NCBI GenBank assembly: GCA_964418755.1
Contig: CAYQNS010000116.1
Span: 1-12,406 of the forward strand
Reading direction: 5' to 3'
Source of the DNA: 4572-123 sp964418755
GTDB taxonomy: Bacteria; Desulfobacterota; Desulfobacteria; Desulfobacterales; 4572-123
DNA length: 12,406 nucleotides
A program made the translations under genes and the position numbers. Positions 1-6,494 of the stretch are shown here, one piece after another; within the stretch, counting starts at the first letter, position 1; every line of letters starts with the position of its first letter. The notes under the pieces were generated by a model. The model saw only the letters and a program-made list of their open reading frames with translations, had not been told where the DNA came from and ran no database searches.

Positions 1-2
1 CG

Positions 3-2483
3 TTCGCTGCGGATGTGAGCGAGGGGAAGAACGACCCGATCTATAACGCTCACTCCTACCATACGAAGGTGCCACATAAGGCCATCATGCGGTACATCCT
101 GCATTACACAGATCCGGGCGATATTATCTTTGATGGGTTCTGCGGTACGGGGATGACTGGCGTGGCCTGCACTACATGTTCAGATGAAGCATCGATTCGG
201 GAACTTGGCTATTCGATAGATCCTGATAAAAGAGTCGTTGATGAGCGAAATGAAGTTATCTCGTACTTAGGGCAGCGTTCATGTGTGCTTTGTGATCTCT
301 CGCCGATAGCAGCCTTCATATCGGCGAACCTCAATCGACCCGCTGCTACAGAACAATTTCGCCAGTGTTCGAGCAACATTCTTGAGGATGTTTGGAAGGA
401 ATGCGGATGGATGTTCGAGACCCAACATCAAGGCTCAAGGGAAAAAGGCATTGTCAACTATGTTATTTGGTCCGACGTACTGCTTTGTCCAGAGTGTGGT
501 GGAGATTTTGTTTATTGGAATGCGGCTGTCGAGTATGAGAAAAAGTTAATAAATGAGCACTACGCGTGCCCCCACTGTTCTGCGGAACTTTCCCGACGGA
601 ATCTTGAGCGAAAGATGGAAACCGTTACTGATATGGAGATTGGTAAGGCGATACGGCGCCCAATGCAAGTGCCCGTGCTGCTCAACTATTCAGTCGGAAA
701 GACACGGTTCGAGAAGCGACCTGACGAAATTGATCTACAGTTGGTGCTAACTTTGGAGCAGAAGCCAATTCCTTACCCTGTGCCTATCGAGCTGATGATG
801 TTTAAGGGTACGGATTGGGGGGATCTTTTTAGGGGGTACCATATCGGCACGACCCACGTTCACCATTTTTATACTAAACGGAATCGTTGGGTTCTCGCCG
901 CCGTTTTCTCCCGGATTTCTGAACAACCAAGAGATGTTCGTAACTTGCTTGTTGCTTGGTTTACTGGCTCCCAATCCAGATTAACTCGATTGAATCGCTA
1001 CATGCCCAATCATGGGCGGCACGTTGGTCCTCTGTCGGGTACATACTATTTGAGCTCTTTGCCGACGGAGATCTCTCCGTTCTACTTCCTAAAGGCAAAA
1101 GTCAGTAATTTTTCGACTCTTTCAGCTCCAGCGCTACCGAGTATTGTTGTGTCAACGAACTCCGCGAGCAGTTCGGGGATCGCGAATAGCTCGGTGGATT
1201 ACGTGTTTACGGACCCTCCTTTCGGTGACAACCTTCCGTACTCGGAGCTCAATTTTCTTTGGGAATCATGGCTTCGTGTTTATACGAACAACGAGGACGA
1301 AGCCATTGTTAGTAAAACACAGGCGAAGGCCATTCCAGACTACACGAGCTTAATGGAGGAATGCTTTCGGGAATACTATCGAGTCTTGAAGCCTGGCCGG
1401 TGGATGACAGTTGAGTTTCATAACTCGCGAAACTCAGTGTGGACTGCAATCCAAGAAGCGATGGGTAACGCTGGTTTCGTGATTTCGGATGTGAGAACGC
1501 TAGACAAAAAGAAAGGCACGACAAAACAGTTGTCTTATACTAGCGGGGCTGTAAAACAAGACTTGGTAATATCGGCCTACAAACCAAACGGGGGACTTGA
1601 AGAGCGGTTTAAGCTTGAAGCTGGCACCGAAGACGGCGTCTGGGATTTCGTGCGCACGCATCTGAAGCAGCTCCCGGTATTCGTCTCCAACAACGGCCAA
1701 GCCGAAATCATTGCTGAGCGTCAGCACTTCCTGCTCTTCGACCGCATGGTGGCCTTCCATGTCCAGCGAGGCGTAACGGTCCCATTATCCGCTGCTGAAT
1801 TCTACGCCGGACTGGAACAACGCTTTCCACCACGCGACGGTATGTATTTCCTGCCAGACCAGGCGGCCGAGTACGACAAGAAGCGAATGACGGTCAAGGA
1901 AGTACTTCAGCTTCAGCTATTTGTCTCCGACGAGGCATCGGCAATCCAGTGGCTCAAACAGCAACTTACAAAGAAACCGCAAACGGCAGGTGACCTTAAG
2001 CCACAATTCATGCAGGAGATTGGTGGCTGGCAAAAGAATGAAAGGATGCTCGAGCTTGATGAACTGCTGGAACAAAACTTCCTACGCTACGATGGCAAGG
2101 ACGAAGTGCCCAGCCAGATTCACAGCTATCTCTCGTCTAACTTCAAGGAATTACGCAACCTGGCCAAGGACGACCCGGCGCTCAAGGCCAAAGGCAAGGA
2201 CCGCTGGTATGTCCCCGATCCGAACAAAGCCGGCGACTTGGAGAAGCTGCGCGAGCGAACCCTGATGCGCGAGTTCGAGGAATACCGAGAATCAAAACAG
2301 AAACGCCTGAAAGTGTTCCGGCTCGAGGCGGTCCGCGCCGGCTTCAAGAAAGCCTGGCAGGAGCGTGACTACGCCACGATCATTGCCGTGGCCAGCAAGA
2401 TTTCGGACAAGATTCTTCAGGAAGATCCCAAGCTTCTTATGTGGTACGACCAAGCGCTCACGCGAACAGGAGATGAATCATGA
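3..2483 (+). CDS. pglX: BREX-type N6-adenine DNA methyltransferase with Zn-ribbon (PglX, type 3 form), 5' partial
   Basis: This protein probably methylates adenine N6 in a host recognition motif, marking self DNA and supporting BREX activity. The frame is open to the left edge of the window and the residues before the GTG at 15 (FAAD) look like continuous coding, so the true start lies upstream. Numbering from that GTG, the SAM-binding motif I is DGFCGTG at about 40-46, followed much later by the catalytic motif IV DPPF at 400-403. Two CxxC pairs at 158-161 (CPEC) and 185-188 (CPHC) form a zinc ribbon between them, as in the Zn-ribbon adenine methylases of COG1743. The roughly 200 C-terminal residues are charged and probably helical. 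Base composition is AT-richer before about position 1580 than after it. The stop overlaps the next start as ATGA. The PglX assignment rests mainly on context: helicase, PglZ and BrxA-like genes follow. A stand-alone methylase of the same family cannot be told apart by motifs alone. Confidence 0.8.
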   Translation, partial: FAADVSEGKNDPIYNAHSYHTKVPHKAIMRYILHYTDPGDIIFDGFCGTGMTGVACTTCSDEASIRELGYSIDPDKRVVDERNEVISYLGQRSCVLCDLSPIAAFISANLNRPAATEQFRQCSSNILEDVWKECGWMFETQHQGSREKGIVNYVIWSDVLLCPECGGDFVYWNAAVEYEKKLINEHYACPHCSAELSRRNLERKMETVTDMEIGKAIRRPMQVPVLLNYSVGKTRFEKRPDEIDLQLVLTLEQKPIPYPVPIELMMFKGTDWGDLFRGYHIGTTHVHHFYTKRNRWVLAAVFSRISEQPRDVRNLLVAWFTGSQSRLTRLNRYMPNHGRHVGPLSGTYYLSSLPTEISPFYFLKAKVSNFSTLSAPALPSIVVSTNSASSSGIANSSVDYVFTDPPFGDNLPYSELNFLWESWLRVYTNNEDEAIVSKTQAKAIPDYTSLMEECFREYYRVLKPGRWMTVEFHNSRNSVWTAIQEAMGNAGFVISDVRTLDKKKGTTKQLSYTSGAVKQDLVISAYKPNGGLEERFKLEAGTEDGVWDFVRTHLKQLPVFVSNNGQAEIIAERQHFLLFDRMVAFHVQRGVTVPLSAAEFYAGLEQRFPPRDGMYFLPDQAAEYDKKRMTVKEVLQLQLFVSDEASAIQWLKQQLTKKPQTAGDLKPQFMQEIGGWQKNERMLELDELLEQNFLRYDGKDEVPSQIHSYLSSNFKELRNLAKDDPALKAKGKDRWYVPDPNKAGDLEKLRERTLMREFEEYRESKQKRLKVFRLEAVRAGFKKAWQERDYATIIAVASKISDKILQEDPKLLMWYDQALTRTGDES

Positions 2484-5245
2484 CAGACTGGAAATGGAAC
2501 GGATCGCGGTGGTGGAAGTGTGACTTTCATGCTCATACTCCAGCCTCGGACGATTACGGCAAGGGTTCAGATCAGACGGCTCTTAAAGAGCGCATACCCA
2601 GGGAATGGCTGCTTGACTACATGCGAGCAGGCATTGATTGCGTTGCGATAACGGACCATAACACTGGCGCGTGGGTTGATCGCGTTAAGACCGCGCTCTG
2701 CAAACTCGAATCTGAAACGCCTGAGGGGTTCAGGCCTATACACGTGTTCCCCGGGGTAGAAATCTCGGTCAACGGCGGCGTGCATCTTCTGACGATCCTG
2801 GGGTGCGATAAAACGACATCGGATATTGACTCTCTCCTCGGGGCCGCGGGATTCTCTGGAACAAAGGGTTCAAGTGACGCTGTCACAACCAAGTCGTTTA
2901 TCGAGGTGGCCGATGCTATTGTATCGGCCAGTGGGATCGCGATTCCTGCCCATGTGGATGAAAGCAACGGTTTTTTTCAGCAAACGGGGACGACGTTGCA
3001 GCAGGCATTGGACTGCGAAGATATCTTTACCATGGAGCTAATGAGCCCGGCGTATCAGAAGCCACAATCCTACATTGACAAAAACCTGTGCTGGACCGAA
3101 ATCCTTGGTTCAGATGCCCATCATCCTTCTGGTAACGTGGGGCAGCGATATCCCGGCAGCCACTTCACCTGGGTTAAGATGGGTTCGCCCAGCATAGAGG
3201 GGTTGCGGTTGGCTCTCCTGGATGGTTCACTCTCCGTGCGTCGGTCTGACCAGGAAACGGGGAACCCGAACGAGCACGCGCCACTGGTATTGGAATCCAT
3301 AAAGATTTCGCAAGCACGCTATTTGGGTCGCTCCCAGTCCTTCGCTATCAGGTTCAACCCCTGGCTTAATGCTATCATTGGCGGAAGAGGCACAGGCAAG
3401 TCGACTGTCGTCGAGTTCCTTCGCATTGCCCTGCGACGAGAGGATGAGCTACCGGATGATTTGAAAACAGAGTTTGAAAAGTACGGGCGTGTTTACCCGG
3501 ATAGAGAAGACGGTGGTTTGCTTACAGATAACGCTGCGATCATGGCGACTTATCGCAAGAACGGTTCTCGGTTTCGTGTTCAGTGGAATCCTGCTGGGGA
3601 CCTTGAACCCATTGAACAAGAGATCGATGGAGAATGGTGCCGCGCAGAAGGCGACATTCGGCAACGGTTTCCTGCGCGGATTTACAGCCAAAAACAGATA
3701 TTCCAGCTCGCGAAAACACCGCTTGCGTTGCTTGGGGTTGTAGATGAGGCTCCGGAGGTCGACCGCCATTCCTGGGCCGAAAGATGGAATGAGGAGGAAG
3801 GCCGATTCCTTTCACTGCGTGCCAAAGCGAGGGAGATAGAAACTGGTCTCGCCGAGGAGCCACGTCTTCGAGGAGAACTCGACGACGTGAAACGGAAACT
3901 GGCCATCTTCGAGCAAGCAGGACATGCCGATGTCCTAAAAGCCTTCCAAAATCGGAGCCGTCAGCAACGGGAGGTCGAGGTATGGGAAGAAGGCTGGACG
4001 GGTGCAGGTGAACAGTTGCGTGAAGTCGCGACCGAAATTGTCCCGGACCTTCTCAACGAAAACCCCTTCGATCCAGATTCAGCGGTAGACGCTGAATTGC
4101 GAGATCATGCTGCTAATGTACGGGGCCGCCTGGATGAAATCCGCAAAGCGATTGACACTCTTGCGTTGCATGCGGATGAAGTTTTGGCCGAATGGAGGAA
4201 AAACAAGGAGGGGTCGTCTTGGAAAAAGAGCGTTGAGGCTGCTGCACAAGCATATCAAGAGTTGCGAGACAATCTGGCCCGAGAAGGGGCCGGTGACCCT
4301 GCGGCTTACGGCGAGCTAGTACAGCGTCGACAGGCCATCGAGCAGCGGTTGAAGGAACTGGACGAGCGTAAAAAACAGGTCGAAGGCCTTAAAAAGCAGG
4401 CAGATGCACACTTGCAGCGACTGGTAGCAATCCGCCGAGAGCTGACAGAATCTCGTAGGGAATTCCTCAATGATGTCTTAAGTGAGAACCAGTATGTCCG
4501 GATACAGGTCGTTCCTTACGGCGCCCGTGAGACTGTCGAAGACGAGTTTCGTCGATTGCTGCAAAGAGAAAACAGAGGTTTTGAGAAAGACATTGGGTCG
4601 CCGGAGGGCGAGGGGCTGCTCGGTGAACTATATAGGAACGGTAACGCCACCGAGGACATCGAACAGAATCTCGCGAACATCAAGGACAAGGTCAGGAAAG
4701 TTGCATCGGACCAATACGACGCGGGAACAGTGGCTGATCGACGTTTCGCGACTCACATAAGCAAACTCCAACCCGAGGTCATTGATCGCGTCGACCTGTG
4801 GTTTCCAGAAGACTCCCTCGACGTCCAATACAGTACCACGGGTGATGGGCAGCACTTCCGGTCTATCCAAGAGGGTTCGCCCGGCCAGAAAACCGCAGCG
4901 CTTCTTGCTTTTCTACTTTCCTACGGTGAGGAGCCACTGATTCTTGACCAACCGGAGGATGATCTGGACAACCACCTGATCTATGACTTGATCGTGACCC
5001 AGTTACGGGAGGTCAAACTTCATCGACAGGTCATCGTGGTAACGCACAACGCGAATATCGTCGTCAATGGTGACGCGGAGTTGGTGGTTGCTCTCGCCGC
5101 CCGCGGGGGCGAAACGCAGAGGGAGTGTGAAGGCAGCCTTCAGGAGAGCTTGGTCCGGCGAACGATTTGCACGATTATGGAGGGCGGAAGCAAAGCCTTC
5201 GAACAACGCTATCGCCGCATTGCATTGGAGGGACACCATGTTTGA
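2480..5245 (+). CDS. trlF: TrlF-family protein: PHP phosphoesterase domain fused to an SMC/ABC-type ATPase
   Basis: This 921-residue protein is a putative defence effector in which ATP binding by an SMC-like module would control a PHP metal-dependent hydrolase or nuclease. The N-terminal PHP domain has its metal ligands: HAH at 17-19, TDH at 58-60, E94 in PGVEIS, H158 in IPAHVDE, and D212/H214 in GSDAHHP. A Walker A loop, GGRGTGKST, follows at 301-309. About residues 430-660 are rich in Glu, Lys and Arg and read as coiled coil. The C-terminal half of the ATPase has a signature-like SPGQKTAA segment, Walker B LILDQPEDDLDN with D823, and a switch histidine in THNAN at 855-859. Family knowledge: TrlF-type proteins occur alone or inside defence islands, and I know of no firmly established substrate. 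The ATG overlaps the pglX stop by 4 bases and has AGGAG at 2468-2472, seven bases upstream. The gene appears full-length and undamaged. DNA versus RNA as target cannot be decided here. Confidence 0.85.
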   Translation: MTDWKWNGSRWWKCDFHAHTPASDDYGKGSDQTALKERIPREWLLDYMRAGIDCVAITDHNTGAWVDRVKTALCKLESETPEGFRPIHVFPGVEISVNGGVHLLTILGCDKTTSDIDSLLGAAGFSGTKGSSDAVTTKSFIEVADAIVSASGIAIPAHVDESNGFFQQTGTTLQQALDCEDIFTMELMSPAYQKPQSYIDKNLCWTEILGSDAHHPSGNVGQRYPGSHFTWVKMGSPSIEGLRLALLDGSLSVRRSDQETGNPNEHAPLVLESIKISQARYLGRSQSFAIRFNPWLNAIIGGRGTGKSTVVEFLRIALRREDELPDDLKTEFEKYGRVYPDREDGGLLTDNAAIMATYRKNGSRFRVQWNPAGDLEPIEQEIDGEWCRAEGDIRQRFPARIYSQKQIFQLAKTPLALLGVVDEAPEVDRHSWAERWNEEEGRFLSLRAKAREIETGLAEEPRLRGELDDVKRKLAIFEQAGHADVLKAFQNRSRQQREVEVWEEGWTGAGEQLREVATEIVPDLLNENPFDPDSAVDAELRDHAANVRGRLDEIRKAIDTLALHADEVLAEWRKNKEGSSWKKSVEAAAQAYQELRDNLAREGAGDPAAYGELVQRRQAIEQRLKELDERKKQVEGLKKQADAHLQRLVAIRRELTESRREFLNDVLSENQYVRIQVVPYGARETVEDEFRRLLQRENRGFEKDIGSPEGEGLLGELYRNGNATEDIEQNLANIKDKVRKVASDQYDAGTVADRRFATHISKLQPEVIDRVDLWFPEDSLDVQYSTTGDGQHFRSIQEGSPGQKTAALLAFLLSYGEEPLILDQPEDDLDNHLIYDLIVTQLREVKLHRQVIVVTHNANIVVNGDAELVVALAARGGETQRECEGSLQESLVRRTICTIMEGGSKAFEQRYRRIALEGHHV
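5227..5232 (+). promoter_or_regulatory. Ribosome binding site deciding the start of the AlbA_2/GHKL gene
   Basis: GGAGGG lies five bases before the ATG at 5238, inside the end of the TrlF gene. It favours 5238 over in-frame start codons further upstream (the frame is open from 5067), because that upstream stretch overlaps the conserved H-loop end of TrlF and encodes an Arg/Ala/Trp-rich sequence with no recognisable domain. Confidence 0.7.
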
Positions 5246-6494
5246 CAGTACAGAAGAACTATTGCGGAAAATACGTCTTGGAGAAGATACACCATTGGAA
5301 CTTAAAGCCGTCCGTTTCCGAGGTAACAAAATTGAAGGTCCGTCGCGGGATGACCTTTCCGATGAGATAGCAGCTATTGCGAATACATTTGAGGGAGTTC
5401 TTCTGCTTGGTGTTGACGACAAGACCAAAGAGATTGTCGGGATACCTATTGATCGGTTAGATGTGGTCGAAAGGTATGTTTTCGAAATTTGCGAACAAAG
5501 CATCAAGCCTCCTGTCCTATTCCGCGTTTTTCGTATAGAGCTTCCTGACAGCACAGGAGCATTACAACCCATCCTTAAAGTGGAAATCCCGCGTAGTCTG
5601 TTTGTGCATGAAAGTATGGGGGGCTACTTCCGTCGTCAGGGAAGTTCTAAACGAAAAATGCCACCAGACTATCTTGCCAGCCTGTTTCAACAACGCAGCC
5701 AAGCCCGGTTGATTCGATTCGAAGAACAGCCGGTTCCTCAATCGAGTATGAGCGATTTATCCGAGGAACTGTGGGAAAAATATACCGCCCGATATGAGGA
5801 GCCCTCGGAGATTGTCCTGCTGAAGCGAAATCTGTTGTCAAAAGAGGAAGGCGGAGCTGTCCGCGCCTCGGTGGCTGGTGTACTGCTTTGTTGTGAACAC
5901 CCGGAGCGCTTTCTGCCCAGTGTATTTATTGAAGCTGTGCGCTATCGGGGAATAAGACAAGACTCCAATTACCAGACTGATGCACAGAAGATTCGCGGAC
6001 CACTGGATCAGCAGATTAAACAGGCCATGGCATTCTTAAAGAGGAATCAAACTATCATGGCAACTAAGGAACCTCATCGGATTGAAAAGCCGCAGTTTAG
6101 CGAACGGGCTGTTTTTGAAGCAGTTGTAAATGCCGTGGCCCATCGCGATTACTCCATCTTTGGATCAAAGATCCGGTTCTTCATGTTTGATGATCGGCTG
6201 GAAATCTACTCGCCAGGCGCTCTGCCGAATACCGTGACTATTGACAGCATAGCCCTACGCCAGGCGACCCGGAACGAACTGATCACAAGCCTGCTTGCTG
6301 AAACACCGGTAGCGGAAACGGTTGGCGATATGGGACGTGGTTTCTACATGGAAAAGCGGGGCGATGGTGTTCCAATCATTTTAAACGAGAGTGAAAAACT
6401 CTCCGGGAAGAAACCGGCTTATCGACTCATTGATGATTCCGAACTTTTACTGACCATTTATTCCGCAAGAATGGAACGAGCGGATGAGGATTGA
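5238..6494 (+). CDS. AlbA_2 (Schlafen-type) domain protein with C-terminal GHKL ATPase domain
   Basis: This is a 418-residue protein of the COG2865 type, sometimes annotated as a putative transcriptional regulator or as a RecG-like ATP-binding protein. The N-terminal AlbA_2 domain shows ELKAVRF at 21-27, then a helix with AAIANT and the core strand LLLGVDD around residues 45-61. This domain probably binds nucleic acid. The C-terminal part is a Bergerat-fold ATPase: the N-box has E294 and N298 followed by HRD at 302-304, then DDRLEIYSPGALP at 318-330 and a glycine lid GDMGRG at 363-368. No winged-helix domain follows, although many family members have one. It starts inside the end of the TrlF gene (8-base overlap) and ends inside the helicase gene (11-base overlap), so it is made together with them. 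Its role in defence is inferred from position only: it could be a regulator of the island or a partner of TrlF. Confidence 0.8.
   Translation: MFDSTEELLRKIRLGEDTPLELKAVRFRGNKIEGPSRDDLSDEIAAIANTFEGVLLLGVDDKTKEIVGIPIDRLDVVERYVFEICEQSIKPPVLFRVFRIELPDSTGALQPILKVEIPRSLFVHESMGGYFRRQGSSKRKMPPDYLASLFQQRSQARLIRFEEQPVPQSSMSDLSEELWEKYTARYEEPSEIVLLKRNLLSKEEGGAVRASVAGVLLCCEHPERFLPSVFIEAVRYRGIRQDSNYQTDAQKIRGPLDQQIKQAMAFLKRNQTIMATKEPHRIEKPQFSERAVFEAVVNAVAHRDYSIFGSKIRFFMFDDRLEIYSPGALPNTVTIDSIALRQATRNELITSLLAETPVAETVGDMGRGFYMEKRGDGVPIILNESEKLSGKKPAYRLIDDSELLLTIYSARMERADED

Noticed and set aside
5067..5237. N-terminal extension of the AlbA_2/GHKL gene
   Set aside because: It overlaps the conserved C-terminus of TrlF in another frame, encodes no family feature, and a good ribosome binding site precedes the ATG at 5238.
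5003..5572. 189-codon open frame on the - strand across the TrlF/AlbA_2 junction
   Set aside because: It is antisense to two well-supported genes, and its Ser/Arg-rich translation is typical of a shadow frame.
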